Shown here: one piece after another, positions 36,255 to 45,355 of the stretch
Position numbering within the stretch: the first letter of the stretch is position 1
Layout: every line of letters starts with the position of its first letter
NCBI GenBank assembly: GCA_016742095.1
Contig: JACVCJ010000029.1
Coordinates: 1 to 45,355 of the forward strand
Reading direction: 5' to 3'
DNA length: 45,355 nucleotides
From: Bacteroidia bacterium
Lineage (GTDB): Bacteria; Bacteroidota; Bacteroidia; CAIKAF01
The notes under the pieces: model-generated
Told to the model about the DNA's origin: nothing
What the model saw: the letters and a program-made list of their open reading frames with translations, nothing else
Databases searched by the model: none
Made by a program: the position numbers and the translations under genes

Positions 36255-37446
36255 AAGTATCTTCGTTTTGTTTACTGTCTTTCTGGTCGCTGCCTGCGGG
36301 AATAAAGAGGAATTACCCGTACCCCGTTCCGATAAACGCCTGCTGGCCATCGACAGTTTTGAGATACAGACCGGCTTTACGCCCTTCCATCTGTATTCAG
36401 GCTTTGTAGAAGTGGGTGACAGCGGCTATCTCTACCTGGCCAATCTCCTGGTGCATGATTCCCTGCACTTTTATACCTATCCCGGACTGAAAAAACGGAA
36501 AAGTATACCCCTCAAAACCATTATGGACAGGGGATATGAACTCTATAACATCCAAGTGGCCGGCCTCGATTCCATTATGTTCCTGGGCAGGTATCACAAT
36601 ATCCTGTTCACCATTGACGACAAGGGGAATATCATCAACGAACGTGATCTGGAACCTTTGTGTGATGCAGATTCCTTTCATGTAGACCTCGATCTGCTGA
36701 AGGGAGATCATCAGAACCTGTTTATGTTCAATGGTAAACCGTACCTGCTGTTTAATGCCGCAAACAGTGGCATTAAACCTCATCCCACCCGATCAACCGT
36801 AGAGATCGCACGCAAATTTTATGGCAGCCGTTACCTCGACCCTTCACTTGCCCTGTATTCCCTTACGGATGGCACACTCCGCTTTGATGATCTCGCCCTG
36901 TTCCGCCCCTTGAATCCCAAAGGAGAACTCATGCCGGTCAATATGTTCTATGATTATTGTCGTTTCAAAGACAAGGCGCTCATTACTTCCGCATATAGTG
37001 ATACACTTTATGTGGTAAACCCTGAACATCTGACGCTTGAACAGACCATTCCGATGCGGTTTTCCGCAGTAGAAAAATTAGGCGTTCCTGCCACGCCGAT
37101 CTCCCCGGAAAACCTGGCAAACTCTTCCCGGCTGTTTACGGAAAGTATGATGCAGGGTGGCTATCTCTGCAACCTGTTTGCAGACCGTAAAAACAATTAT
37201 GTGTTTATTACCGCTCTGTATCCAGAAACGAAAGAGGATATTCAAAAGAAAACGTACAAGGGCGTTGCATTTATAATCCTTGACGAGAATCTGAAACAGA
37301 TGGACGAGGAGCATTTCTTCCATCCAGCCACGGATGCAGGGTTCGTTATCCCCGTCAGCAACGGAATACTGTTCTCTCTGGATATGCCTGCGAATCCCAA
37401 TTTTAGTGAAACCAAAGCCCGCTTTGCGCTGTACCGTTATGAATAA
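36247..37446 (+). CDS. Propeller-like lipoprotein (DUF4221-like), copy 2
   Basis: A 399-residue paralogue of the preceding protein, alignable end to end. Signal peptide MNKSIFVLFTVFLVAAC (Cys17), then the same blade patterns (YLYLANLLVHDSLHFYTYPGL, LDSIMFLGRYHNILFTIDDKGNI). The last 15 or so codons (NPNFSETKARFALYRYE) are almost identical in DNA to copy 1. It starts inside the end of copy 1 and ends with the same 8-base overlap with the CxxC lipoprotein, so the three genes are translationally coupled. Confidence 0.75.
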   Translation: MNKSIFVLFTVFLVAACGNKEELPVPRSDKRLLAIDSFEIQTGFTPFHLYSGFVEVGDSGYLYLANLLVHDSLHFYTYPGLKKRKSIPLKTIMDRGYELYNIQVAGLDSIMFLGRYHNILFTIDDKGNIINERDLEPLCDADSFHVDLDLLKGDHQNLFMFNGKPYLLFNAANSGIKPHPTRSTVEIARKFYGSRYLDPSLALYSLTDGTLRFDDLALFRPLNPKGELMPVNMFYDYCRFKDKALITSAYSDTLYVVNPEHLTLEQTIPMRFSAVEKLGVPATPISPENLANSSRLFTESMMQGGYLCNLFADRKNNYVFITALYPETKEDIQKKTYKGVAFIILDENLKQMDEEHFFHPATDAGFVIPVSNGILFSLDMPANPNFSETKARFALYRYE

Positions 37447-37906
37447 GATCATTCGTATATTCCTGACCACGTTTCTTCTTGCGTCCTGCGGCACGAAACC
37501 GGATGTGCGCACGGAGAAACTGAATGCCTACCTGGACGCGCAGTTCAGGACAAAAGCAGATACCACCTGGCGGGGGATCGTGGTGCTGACCATGAACGGC
37601 TGTTTTTCCTGCAATCGCTATTTCCTGGAAAGCATGACCAGGCAGCCGGATATTTCCGGCTATGCCGTACTCGTGTCCGCTTCACCGGGCACCATACCTG
37701 CCGGGGCATACGAAGGTAAACAGGCCGATACGGTATGGAAGGACTACCAGGACCGCTTTTACGATACGCAGCTGATGAAGTCCTCCGGGATCATATACCT
37801 GAGGCAGGGTGTTGTAGATACCATTGTGGACCTGCGTTCCGAAGGACTGGAACAGCAGGTGGAATATATGCAGAAGCGGTTTGCAACGGCGCAGGCTGAT
37901 TTTTAA
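37439..37906 (+). CDS. Lipoprotein with CxxC motif, possibly thioredoxin-like
   Basis: A 155-residue lipoprotein: signal peptide ending LLASC (Cys17). The segment GIVVLTMNGCFSCNRYFLE holds a CFSC pair (C55, C58) after a hydrophobic strand, as in thioredoxin-fold active sites. A later strand, IIYLRQGVVDTIVDL, fits the fold, but the cis-Pro motif is not certain. It is coupled by an 8-base overlap to the second propeller lipoprotein, suggesting that it acts on, or with, those proteins in the periplasm. Redox activity is inference. Confidence 0.7.
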   Translation: MNKIIRIFLTTFLLASCGTKPDVRTEKLNAYLDAQFRTKADTTWRGIVVLTMNGCFSCNRYFLESMTRQPDISGYAVLVSASPGTIPAGAYEGKQADTVWKDYQDRFYDTQLMKSSGIIYLRQGVVDTIVDLRSEGLEQQVEYMQKRFATAQADF

Positions 37907-37957
37907 TCCACCTGTTTTCAGTAAGATTTGGTATCTTGTCCTTTAAAACCTGATTGG

Positions 37958-40075
37958 ATGAGAACGTTAATTTTACTGACATGTTCCCTGACCCTTATGC
38001 TCTTTTCCGTACGCAGTGCTGCACAGGTACAGGCTGTACATAACCCCGACGAAATCATGATCATGCTGAAACCCGGTTACGATTCCGGGCATTTCCTGAA
38101 AGAGATCAACAAGCGCGGATTCCTGGGCAGTTTTCGGGTAAAGCAGGTACTCTCGGAGCGCTATCGTCTTTACCTGCTGGGCCTGGACCCGGTAATGGGC
38201 GACAGCCGCAACTGGCTGGACGAGGTGCTGGAAAGCGAAACGGTAGCCCTGGCACAGCTCAACTACCAGGTGCAGCTGCGGGTAAATCCCAGTGATGCCG
38301 GTTTCGGCCAGCAATGGGGCCTGCATAACACCGGGCAGTCGGGTGGCTCCGCCGATGCGGACATAGACGCTCCCGAAGCCTGGGATATTACCACGGGCGG
38401 TCTTACGGCCCAGGGCGATACCATTGTAGTGGCGGTGATCGACGGCGGATTTCAGCTGACACACCCTGACCTGCAGGCCAATTATTTTAAAAACTGGGGC
38501 GATATTCCCGGCAACGGTATCGATGACGACGGGAACGGCTACATCGACGACCGCAACGGCTGGAACGCCTATAACAATAACGGTAATGTACCCAGCGACC
38601 AGCACGGCACGCACGTAGCCGGCATTATCGGTGCGCGCGGTAACAATGCTACCGGTGTAAGCGGCGTGAACTGGAACGTAAAAATAATGCCCATCGCCGG
38701 TTCCAGCGGAACTTCGGCTACCGTAGTTGCGGCCTATGCCTATGCGGCTACTATGCGCGAACTGTACAATACCACCAATGGGGCCAAAGGCGCTTTTGTG
38801 GTGTCTACCAATTCCTCTTTCGGCGTGGATTTTGGCCAGGCGGCCAGCTTCCCGATCTGGTGTGCGTTTTACGATACACTGGGTTCACTGGGTATTCTCA
38901 GCGCGGGTGCCGGTCCCAATGCCAATACCAATATCGATGCCCAGGGCGATATCCCGACCACCTGTCCGAGCAACTGGCTGGTGGCGGTTACCAATACCAC
39001 ACGTACGGATACACGTAACAACAGTTCGGGCTACGGAGCCATAAACATGGACCTGGGTGCTCCGGGTACTACTATTTACAGTACGGTAACGGGCAGCGGC
39101 TACCAGAATCTTACGGGTACTTCCATGGCTACACCGCATGTGGCGGGCTCCATCGGACTGATGTATTCTGCGGCCTGCAGTAAATTCATAACCGATTACA
39201 AAGCCAGTCCGGGTGCGCTGGCCCTGCAGATGCGTACCTACCTGCTCACGGGCGTAGACCCCATTACGGCGCTGGCTACCAATACCTCCAGCGGCGGAAG
39301 ACTCAATCTACACAAGGCCATCCAGAATGTACAGACCTACAACTGTGTCGTAGAACCGCCCCCCGTAGCGTCTTTCGCGGCCAGCGGAACTACCAGCGGC
39401 TGTGCACCCCTGAGCGTAAGTTTTACCAATACCAGCTCGGGCAATGGCAATACCTATGCCTGGGTGTTCAGCGGGGGGAACCCGGCCACTTCCACGCAGG
39501 CCGGTCCCACGGTGAGCTACAGTACGCCCGGCACCTACGATGTACAGTTGAGCGTGACCAACGGCGGCGGTACCGATGTGGAACTGCTGAGCGGTTATAT
39601 AACGGTGTTTGTAGTACCGGCAGCGCCTGTGGTGAGTGTTTCCGGCAATACCTTTACCTCATCGTATGCCACGGGTAACCAGTGGTACAACAGCGGCGGT
39701 GCCATTGCAGGCGCCACGGGACAGACCTTTACGCCCACGCAGGGAGGTTCGTATTACGTGATACACACTTCGGCAGACGGCTGCGTTTCTCCGGCTTCGG
39801 CGCCGGTAGCACCTGCGCTCGGCAATAAAGAAAATGTATACCAGGCACTGAACGTATTCCCGAACCCGGCCTCTTCGGTGTTGTATGCCGACCTCGGCGA
39901 TCTGCCCCCGTCAGCCCTGAAACTGGTGGACGCCGCAGGCCGCAGTGTGTGGCAGAAAGCACAGCAGACAGGCCTCGTGAACGTACCGCTGGACGGGCTT
40001 TCAGCCGGTATGTACACCCTGATCGTACAGGGCGGGAACACACAGGGCAACTATAAAATACAGGTGGTCCGCTAA
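37958..40075 (+). CDS. Type IX-secreted subtilisin-like serine protease (S8) with PKD domain
   Basis: A 705-residue exported protease. The signal peptide is about 1-22 (ending SAAQ), and a propeptide-like region runs about 25-110. The S8 catalytic triad is D162 (AVIDGGF), H216 (DQHGTHVAG) and S389 (GTSMATPHVAG). A PKD domain (about 468-552), an Ig-like segment (about 553-625) and a type IX sorting domain (FPNPASS to the C-terminal IQVVR) follow. The segment aligned with the usual oxyanion-hole AGN reads AGAGPN, with Ala318 in place of Asn. Secreted peptide degradation or surface processing is expected. The ATG at 37958 gives the signal peptide. Confidence 0.92.
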   Translation: MRTLILLTCSLTLMLFSVRSAAQVQAVHNPDEIMIMLKPGYDSGHFLKEINKRGFLGSFRVKQVLSERYRLYLLGLDPVMGDSRNWLDEVLESETVALAQLNYQVQLRVNPSDAGFGQQWGLHNTGQSGGSADADIDAPEAWDITTGGLTAQGDTIVVAVIDGGFQLTHPDLQANYFKNWGDIPGNGIDDDGNGYIDDRNGWNAYNNNGNVPSDQHGTHVAGIIGARGNNATGVSGVNWNVKIMPIAGSSGTSATVVAAYAYAATMRELYNTTNGAKGAFVVSTNSSFGVDFGQAASFPIWCAFYDTLGSLGILSAGAGPNANTNIDAQGDIPTTCPSNWLVAVTNTTRTDTRNNSSGYGAINMDLGAPGTTIYSTVTGSGYQNLTGTSMATPHVAGSIGLMYSAACSKFITDYKASPGALALQMRTYLLTGVDPITALATNTSSGGRLNLHKAIQNVQTYNCVVEPPPVASFAASGTTSGCAPLSVSFTNTSSGNGNTYAWVFSGGNPATSTQAGPTVSYSTPGTYDVQLSVTNGGGTDVELLSGYITVFVVPAAPVVSVSGNTFTSSYATGNQWYNSGGAIAGATGQTFTPTQGGSYYVIHTSADGCVSPASAPVAPALGNKENVYQALNVFPNPASSVLYADLGDLPPSALKLVDAAGRSVWQKAQQTGLVNVPLDGLSAGMYTLIVQGGNTQGNYKIQVVR

Positions 40076-40158
40076 AAATATTTTACGCTTTCAGGAGATC
40101 CATGATGCATATGTGTTGCGGATTTCCTATTTTTTTGTCATTACTAATGACGAAAAAA

Positions 40159-41202
40159 ATGGCAGATTCAGCTGTAAAGGGCCGTGGCGCACAGCACAAC
40201 CCGGCAAATTCGTATCTCAAAAACCGCACGGAAGCCGATGAAGGCGAGGAACTTAAAGGCGGAGACACCGTATACCTGCAGGAAACGGCAAAGGGTATTG
40301 TAAACAAGGTGAACAGTCCCGACCTGCGGGATATGCTCAGCATGAATCCCTACCAGGGCTGCGAACATGGTTGTGTATACTGTTATGCCCGGCCCACGCA
40401 CGAATATTACGGGTACAGTGCCGGTCTCGATTTCGAGAACAAGATCATCGTAAAACACAATGCAGCCCGTCTGCTGCGCGCACATTTCGAGAAGAAGACC
40501 TGGAAACCGGCGGCGATCTCCCTGTCGGGAAATACGGACTGCTACCAGCCGGCGGAGAAAAAATTCGGCATTACCCGGCAGATACTGGGCGTATGCCTCG
40601 AATACGGCAATCCGGTAAGCATTATTACCAAGAACGCACTTATCCTGCGAGACCTGGACCTGCTGCAGGAACTGGCGGCAAAGAACCTGGTGCATGTAGC
40701 CGTATCGGTGACCACGCTTAACGAAGACGTACGGCGCATACTGGAACCCCGCACGGTAACCGGGCAGCGCCGTCTGGGCGTGATCCGCGAACTGACGAAG
40801 GCCGGGATACCCGCTATGGTCATGGCCGCTCCGATGATCCCCTTCCTGAACAGCGACGAATTGCCCGAAATACTGAAGCAGGCCGCCGACCATGGCGCCC
40901 TGGAGGCCGGGTTTACCGTGGTGCGGCTCAACGGGCCCATCGGCGAAATATTCGAGAACTGGTGCGATACCTTCATCCCCGATAAAAAAGACCGCATCCT
41001 GGAACGTATACGCGAAATGCACGGCGGCTCCCTCGAAGACCGCCGCAGTCACCTGCGTATGAAAGGAGAGGGCGAATTTGCCCGTATCCTGGGCGATACC
41101 TTCCGGCTTTTCCGGCAGAAGTATTTTGAAGGACGGCAGCTGCCCGAATTCGATTATACACAGTTCCGCGTGCCGGGTAACGGACAGCTCTCCCTTTTTT
41201 AG
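40159..41202 (+). CDS. PA0069-family radical SAM protein
   Basis: A 347-residue radical SAM enzyme of the PA0069/Rv2578c type. The iron-sulfur motif is C68xxxC72xxC75 in GCEHGCVYCYARPTHEY. The N-terminal KGRGAQHNPANSY is the family hallmark, and ISLSGNTDCYQPAEK and TRQIL follow in the barrel. The substrate is unknown; distant resemblance to spore photoproduct lyase is noted in annotations. The ATG at 40159 is preferred because it lies six residues before KGRGA as in homologues; an in-frame ATG at 40147 is also possible. Confidence 0.9.
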   Translation: MADSAVKGRGAQHNPANSYLKNRTEADEGEELKGGDTVYLQETAKGIVNKVNSPDLRDMLSMNPYQGCEHGCVYCYARPTHEYYGYSAGLDFENKIIVKHNAARLLRAHFEKKTWKPAAISLSGNTDCYQPAEKKFGITRQILGVCLEYGNPVSIITKNALILRDLDLLQELAAKNLVHVAVSVTTLNEDVRRILEPRTVTGQRRLGVIRELTKAGIPAMVMAAPMIPFLNSDELPEILKQAADHGALEAGFTVVRLNGPIGEIFENWCDTFIPDKKDRILERIREMHGGSLEDRRSHLRMKGEGEFARILGDTFRLFRQKYFEGRQLPEFDYTQFRVPGNGQLSLF

Positions 41203-41262
41203 ACAGGAATAGGTTTTTACGGCTGAAAGTGCTTTTTTTGTATCTCTTCTTACAAACGATCC

Positions 41263-42846
41263 ATGAACGTGCATTTTCTGAACGATAAAAAAACAGGCCT
41301 CCTCGTATTCATACTCTTACTGGTGCTGGTCTATTTTTTCCTGCAGTTTCATGTGATCGCCCTGTACGAACCCGGCGGCATTCATTTTATACGACAGGTG
41401 GACAGCCTCAATTTTATAAAGTATTACCGCGACCATGGTATGCAATTCTTCCATACCGGTTCCTACTGCCTCGATTCTACGGATGGGCGCGGGGCCTGTG
41501 AGTTCCCGCTGATGTACTATATGATCGCCGGTTATGAGAATGTATTCGGCGAGAACATCTTCCTGCTGCGCTGGGTATACCTGGCCATTACCACGCTGGG
41601 CCTCGTTGCTTTTTTCCGCGCGGTGAACGAACGCATCGCTTTCTGGCCCCTGGCCATTGCCCTTACGTTCATCCTGTACGGTTCGGTCATTATCGTGTAT
41701 TATGCCAACAACTACCTGCCCGATACCTGCGCCTGGGGTTTTATGCTCATCGGGTTTTATGCGGCGGGCCGTTATGTGACCGGACAAAAAAAGAAATGGC
41801 TGCTGATCGGCTTCCTGGTCTTTACCTGGGCGGCCCTGCTGAAGCCTACCTTCCTGATTACCTACGGATCGGTCAGCGGTGGGCTGTTCCTCGATCATTT
41901 CCTGGCCAAACGGGGTAGTTTCCGCAGCTTTATCCGGCAATACGGCGCCTGGATGCTGGCCTTCGGGCTGGGTGTTGTGCTGGTACTGCTCTGGAGCCGG
42001 CATATCAACCTGTACAATCAGCAGTACCATAATTCCTATTTTCTTACCCAAACGGCCCCGATCTGGAAAGTGACCCCGGAATTCAAGGCCGAAGTGTTCG
42101 ATTATGTGAGCCATTACTGGTGGGACAGCTATTATCCCAAACCGGTATTTTACGTGTTCGGCGTGCTGATCCTGGCCGGACTGATCGCCTATAAAAAGGC
42201 CGAAAAATGGCTGTACTTTACTTCGGTGCTGGCCTGGCTGGGCATGGGCCTGTACTTTATCCTGTTCTTTGCACAGTTCAAAGACCACGACTATTATTTT
42301 ATGCTGGTGTCCTTTGCCTTTTTTACCAGCGCGTTCAACGGCGTACTGGCCTTGTACAACCTGCTTCCGAACCGCCGGGTACATGGCGTACTGGCTCTTA
42401 CGCTGATCGGTTTTGCCATCAGCAGTTATATACAGGTAAAAGGCCGTATCGAATATCGCTACAACCTGCCCGACAACCTTTATTACACGGCCGTATACAA
42501 CAAACTGCACCATTCAGAGGCATTCCTGCAGAAGGCCGGGGTAGACGCTTCGGTGCCGGTGATCGTGATGGTGGACCATGCCCGCAATACGGGACTGTTT
42601 GCCCTGCGCCGTTACGGATGGCCTGTTTACGGTACATCGCAGCAGGAATTCGAACGCCTGGAATCGCTGGCTAATTCCGAGTCAGACAAAGCCTGCCTGG
42701 TGCTTACCGGGGATTCCTTATTGCAGAAAACCCAGCTTCAGCCTTTCCTGGGGCAGAAACTGGGTTCTGAAAATGGGGTGAGTATCTTCCGCTTTGCGGA
42801 TATGTACCGGGAACGTGCAGCGCAGCAGCGCAGTCAGCGGCCTTAA
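41263..42846 (+). CDS. Polytopic membrane protein, GT-C/ArnT-like glycosyltransferase candidate
   Basis: A 527-residue integral membrane protein with about ten hydrophobic helices (first about 12-33, last about 370-390) and a C-terminal soluble domain (about 400-520). An Asp (D47) in the first extracytoplasmic loop after helix 1 ([15 protein letters not shown]) resembles the catalytic Asp of GT-C enzymes that use polyprenyl-linked sugars. The acceptor is unknown. Its stop overlaps the end of ribBA on the other strand by four bases, with no terminator between. Confidence 0.7.
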   Translation: MNVHFLNDKKTGLLVFILLLVLVYFFLQFHVIALYEPGGIHFIRQVDSLNFIKYYRDHGMQFFHTGSYCLDSTDGRGACEFPLMYYMIAGYENVFGENIFLLRWVYLAITTLGLVAFFRAVNERIAFWPLAIALTFILYGSVIIVYYANNYLPDTCAWGFMLIGFYAAGRYVTGQKKKWLLIGFLVFTWAALLKPTFLITYGSVSGGLFLDHFLAKRGSFRSFIRQYGAWMLAFGLGVVLVLLWSRHINLYNQQYHNSYFLTQTAPIWKVTPEFKAEVFDYVSHYWWDSYYPKPVFYVFGVLILAGLIAYKKAEKWLYFTSVLAWLGMGLYFILFFAQFKDHDYYFMLVSFAFFTSAFNGVLALYNLLPNRRVHGVLALTLIGFAISSYIQVKGRIEYRYNLPDNLYYTAVYNKLHHSEAFLQKAGVDASVPVIVMVDHARNTGLFALRRYGWPVYGTSQQEFERLESLANSESDKACLVLTGDSLLQKTQLQPFLGQKLGSENGVSIFRFADMYRERAAQQRSQRP

Positions 42847-44057
42847 AGGTTGCTGATGTTGTGTCCCAGTTTATTCTTCTTGGTCTCGAGATAAAAACGG
42901 TTGTACTGGTTCGGCTCTATCTGGATGGCGATGTTCTCCACGATCTCCAGTCCGTAACCGATGAGGCCCACCCGTTTTTTGGGATTGTTGCTCAGCAGTT
43001 TCATTTTGTGTACCTGCAGATCGCGGAGGATCTGTGCTCCTACGCCGTAGTCGCGCTGATCGGCCTGGAATCCCAGTTCGAGATTGGCTTCCACGGTATC
43101 CATGCCCTGTTCCTGCAGGCGGTAGGCCTTCAGTTTGTTCAGCAGCCCGATGCCGCGTCCTTCCTGCTGCATATAGAGCACCACGCCTTTGCCGGCTTCC
43201 TGGATCATCTCCATACTTTTGTGCAGCTGAGGTCCGCAGTCGCAGCGGCAGCTTCCGAAAATATCGCCGGTAGCGCAGGAACTGTGTACGCGCACCATAA
43301 TGGCCTCGTCGGGTTCCCAGCTGCCTTTTACCAGGGCCATGTGTACCTCGCCGGTAGTGGTCTGTTCGTAGGCGTGCAGTTCAAAATCGCCGTATTGGGT
43401 GGGCATTTGCACGATCTCGGTCTTATAGATCAGTGTTTCGTGCTTGATGCGGTAGGCCACCAGGTCGGCAATGGAAATGATCTTGAGATCGAAGCGTTCA
43501 GCAATTTCCATCAGTTCGGGCAGGCGGGCCATGGTTCCGTCGGCATTCATGATCTCTACCAGTACGCCGGCAGGTTCAAACCCGGCCAGGCGGGCAATGT
43601 CGATGGTGGCTTCGGTGTGGCCGGTACGGCGCAGTACGCCGCCGCGTTTTGCCTTGAGCGGGAAAATGTGGCCCGGTTTGGCAAAATCTTCCGGACGGGT
43701 GCCCGGGTCGATGAGTGCCTGTATGGTCTTGGCGCGGTCGTGCACACTGATGCCGGTGCTGCAACCCTTGCCGATAAGGTCGATGGAAACGGTGAACGGT
43801 GTGGCGTGCAGGCTGGTGTTGTCCTGGACCATCAGTTCCAGTTTCAGTTCCTCGGCACGGTCTTCGATGATCGGTGCGCAGATGAGTCCGCGCCCGTGAG
43901 TGGCCATAAAGTTGATGATCTCGGGCGTCACATTGCGTGCAGCGGTAATAAAATCGCCTTCGTTCTCGCGGTCTTCGTCGTCAACTACTATAATTACCTT
44001 GCCATTTTTGATGTCTTCAATGGCTTCTTCAATACTGTTTAATTTAAATTCGGACAT
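42843..44057 (-). CDS. ribBA: Bifunctional 3,4-dihydroxy-2-butanone-4-phosphate synthase / GTP cyclohydrolase II
   Basis: A 404-residue fusion catalysing the two entry steps of riboflavin synthesis. The N-terminal RibB part (about 1-205) has the DRENEGD loop (29-35) and [17 protein letters not shown]. The C-terminal RibA part (about 206-404) has the zinc cysteines C261, C272 and C274 within [17 protein letters not shown] and the QQEGRGIGL motif. A TACCTTTG box on the minus strand (44078-44085) lies 20 bases before the ATG. No FMN riboswitch is visible: the gap to pcm is only 61 bases. Confidence 0.97.
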   Translation of the reverse strand: MSEFKLNSIEEAIEDIKNGKVIIVVDDEDRENEGDFITAARNVTPEIINFMATHGRGLICAPIIEDRAEELKLELMVQDNTSLHATPFTVSIDLIGKGCSTGISVHDRAKTIQALIDPGTRPEDFAKPGHIFPLKAKRGGVLRRTGHTEATIDIARLAGFEPAGVLVEIMNADGTMARLPELMEIAERFDLKIISIADLVAYRIKHETLIYKTEIVQMPTQYGDFELHAYEQTTTGEVHMALVKGSWEPDEAIMVRVHSSCATGDIFGSCRCDCGPQLHKSMEMIQEAGKGVVLYMQQEGRGIGLLNKLKAYRLQEQGMDTVEANLELGFQADQRDYGVGAQILRDLQVHKMKLLSNNPKKRVGLIGYGLEIVENIAIQIEPNQYNRFYLETKKNKLGHNISNL

Positions 44058-44077
44058 ACCCCGTTAAAAATTTGCTG

Positions 44078-44085
44078 CAAAGGTA
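44078..44085 (-). promoter_or_regulatory. -7 box of ribBA
   Basis: Minus-strand TACCTTTG matches TAnnTTTG; no -33 element is recognised. The expected leader is about 15 bases, too short for a riboswitch. Confidence 0.5.
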
Positions 44086-44118
44086 CTAAATAAATATGTG
44101 CCCTTTTATCAATAATTC

Positions 44119-44772
44119 TTATGGGCGCTGTGTACCGTGCAACATGGGAACGAACCGGAAATCGCCCATTTCGGTCTGTGTAAAGCTGCCGTCGGCCAGT
44201 TTTTCCACCAGGATCATCTTCTGCTGATCGCCTTCGCCGAAGGGGATGCTCATGAGTCCGCCCGGCGCCAGTTGTTCCAGCAGGGCTTCGGGGATCACGG
44301 GTGCGGCCGCGGTGATCACGATCTTCTGGAAAGGGGCGTATCCCGGCAGTCCTTTATACCCGTCGCCGAACACCATTTTGGGGGCATAGCCCAGTTGCGC
44401 GAGAAAGACCTTGGTCTTATCGAACAGTTCTTTCTGCCTTTCGATGGAATATACCTTTGCACCGCATTCGAGCAGTACGGCCGCCTGGTAACCGCTGCCG
44501 GTACCGATCTCCAGCACTTTATCGCCTTTTTTTATCCTGAGCATCTGGGTCTGGAAGGCCACGGTATACGGCTGCGAAATGGTCTGTCCGGCCGCAATAC
44601 GCAGGGCCATATCTTTATAGGCCAGCTCTTTCAGGGCCGAATCTACAAAGAGATGCCTGGGTATCTTTTCAATGGCCTGCAGTACCTTTTCGTCACTGAT
44701 GCCTTTATCTTTCAGGATCTGCACCAGTTGCCTGCGCATTCCCTTTTCCGCGTATCCGTCCTGAATCAACAT
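44119..44772 (-). CDS. pcm: Protein-L-isoaspartate O-methyltransferase
   Basis: A 217-residue SAM-dependent methyltransferase that starts repair of isoaspartyl residues. It has motif I VLEIGTGSGYQAA (86-98), the family TISQPYTVAFQ segment with S66, IPRHLFV upstream, and the C-terminal RFVPMLHG. The ATG at 44772 fits the family N-terminus (a few residues before the R.QLV helix). An upstream ATG at 44823 would put start codons ahead of the promoter box at 44777-44784. Confidence 0.95.
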   Translation of the reverse strand: MLIQDGYAEKGMRRQLVQILKDKGISDEKVLQAIEKIPRHLFVDSALKELAYKDMALRIAAGQTISQPYTVAFQTQMLRIKKGDKVLEIGTGSGYQAAVLLECGAKVYSIERQKELFDKTKVFLAQLGYAPKMVFGDGYKGLPGYAPFQKIVITAAAPVIPEALLEQLAPGGLMSIPFGEGDQQKMILVEKLADGSFTQTEMGDFRFVPMLHGTQRP

Positions 44773-44776
44773 AGTG

Positions 44777-44784
44777 CAAAAGTA
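44777..44784 (-). promoter_or_regulatory. -7 box of pcm
   Basis: Minus-strand TACTTTTG matches TAnnTTTG and ends only four bases before the ATG, so the transcript could be leaderless or nearly so. Confidence 0.5.
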
Positions 44785-44885
44785 CGTTTCCTTTGGCATA
44801 GAACCGCTGCCTGTACATTGCATATTTAACAGTTTTCTGTTTAAATTGATTTCATTTTACGGCGCGGGGGTTCAGCGCGGCTTCC

Positions 44886-44893
44886 TACATTTG
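44886..44893 (+). promoter_or_regulatory. -7 box of the Gfo/Idh/MocA gene
   Basis: TACATTTG matches TAnnTTTG, 17 bases before the ATG at 44911. No clear -33 box. Confidence 0.5.
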
Positions 44894-44910
44894 GGCAACA
44901 ATTTTATGGA

Positions 44911-45355
44911 ATGGCCAAGCAAATGAGAATCGGCGTGTGGGGTGCGGGACACCTGGGAAAGATACATCTTCGTATCCTGAAGGAACTGGATGCCTTTGAA
45001 CTGGTCGGTTTTTTCGATGCCAGCGAAGAAGTGCGCCGTACCGTTTCCGAAAGCCTGGGCGTAAAGGCCTACGATTCGTCCGACGTCCTGCTCGAGGAAG
45101 TGGACTGTGCCGATATCGTTACGCCCACCCTGTACCATTACGAATATGCATCGGCCGCCGTGCGTCGCTTTAAGCATGTTTTTGTAGAAAAACCCTTTAC
45201 CGATAATGTAAAGGAGGCCCGCATACTGCTGGACCTGGCGCACGAAGCCAAGGTGATGATCCAGGTAGGTCACGTAGAACGTTTCAATCCCGCTTTTTCA
45301 GCCGCACTGCCTTACCTGGGCAAGATCGGCTTTATCGAGGGGCACCGCCTGGCAC
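44911..45355 (+). CDS. Gfo/Idh/MocA-family oxidoreductase (N-terminal part)
   Basis: At least 148 residues, running off the window. The N-terminal Rossmann fold is visible: RIGVWGAGHLGKIHLRIL (GxGxxG type), then VGFFDASEE, DIVTPTLYHYEYA, the conserved VEKPFTDN (EKP motif) and VGHVERFNPA. These are the marks of NAD(P)-dependent sugar dehydrogenases. The start may be the ATG at 44911 or the one at 44923, four codons later. The substrate cannot be judged from this fragment. Confidence 0.9.
   Translation, partial: MAKQMRIGVWGAGHLGKIHLRILKELDAFELVGFFDASEEVRRTVSESLGVKAYDSSDVLLEEVDCADIVTPTLYHYEYASAAVRRFKHVFVEKPFTDNVKEARILLDLAHEAKVMIQVGHVERFNPAFSAALPYLGKIGFIEGHRLA

Noticed and set aside
42843-42846. 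Functional meaning of the 4-base convergent overlap between the membrane protein gene and ribBA
   Set aside because: Short tail-to-tail overlaps are common in compact genomes and nothing more supports a special role.
43900-44118. FMN riboswitch before ribBA
   Set aside because: The gap between ribBA and pcm is 61 bases and the promoter box sits 20 bases before the ATG, too little room for the aptamer.
44872-45273. Open frame on the minus strand near the right edge
   Set aside because: The plus strand encodes a clear Gfo/Idh/MocA N-terminus over the same bases with GxGxxG and EKP motifs.

Overview
The window comes from a member of the Bacteroidota, most likely a Chitinophagia or Sphingobacteriia-like lineage (inference). 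Supporting signs are two secreted proteins ending in type IX secretion sorting domains, tandem propeller-type LytS/YehU-like histidine kinases with a LytTR regulator, many small lipoproteins, Bacteroidota promoter boxes (TTTG, then TAnnTTTG about 18-20 bases later), and the family-typical gene order tRNAs-tuf-trnW-secE-nusG-rplKAJL-rpoBC.

Left part (1-11.1 kb): the 3' portion of lpxK with a disrupted 5' end at the window edge; a three-gene signalling operon (two paralogous periplasmic-propeller histidine kinases overlapping by 4 bases, then a LytTR response regulator); and a leftward group made of a TPR-like membrane protein, a TPR lipoprotein, a PqiA-type membrane protein and a Nif3-family protein.

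Central information-processing block (11.2-29.5 kb): a DUF3467 gene, mutL, four tRNA genes, tuf, tRNA-Trp, secE, nusG, rplKAJL and rpoBC, then rpsU, xerC and hpf. rpsU, xerC and hpf usually lie upstream of the tRNA-tuf block in this phylum (from memory), so the neighbourhood looks permuted. Between rpsU and xerC lies a small islet: a duplicated two-gene, toxin-antitoxin-like module. It has two copies of a 59-codon gene, each preceded by the same inverted repeat overlapping a promoter box. The first copy is followed by a 5' stump of a toxin-like gene, the second by a full 213-codon gene with ADP-ribosyltransferase-like motifs. This is the best candidate here for a poorly described system.

Right part (29.5-45.3 kb): YceH/DUF480 (leftward); a type IX-secreted protein in which an ALK-like glycine-rich domain interrupts a SprB repeat; uvrB; an AT-richer lipoprotein island (a small lipoprotein, two tandem 399-residue propeller-like lipoproteins and a CxxC lipoprotein, the last three coupled by identical 8-base overlaps); a type IX-secreted subtilase; a radical SAM protein; a GT-C-like membrane protein; then ribBA and pcm on the minus strand; and the start of a Gfo/Idh/MocA oxidoreductase running off the edge. 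No rRNA genes, CRISPR arrays, insertion sequences or prophage genes were seen, and no gene-free stretch exceeds about 220 bases.
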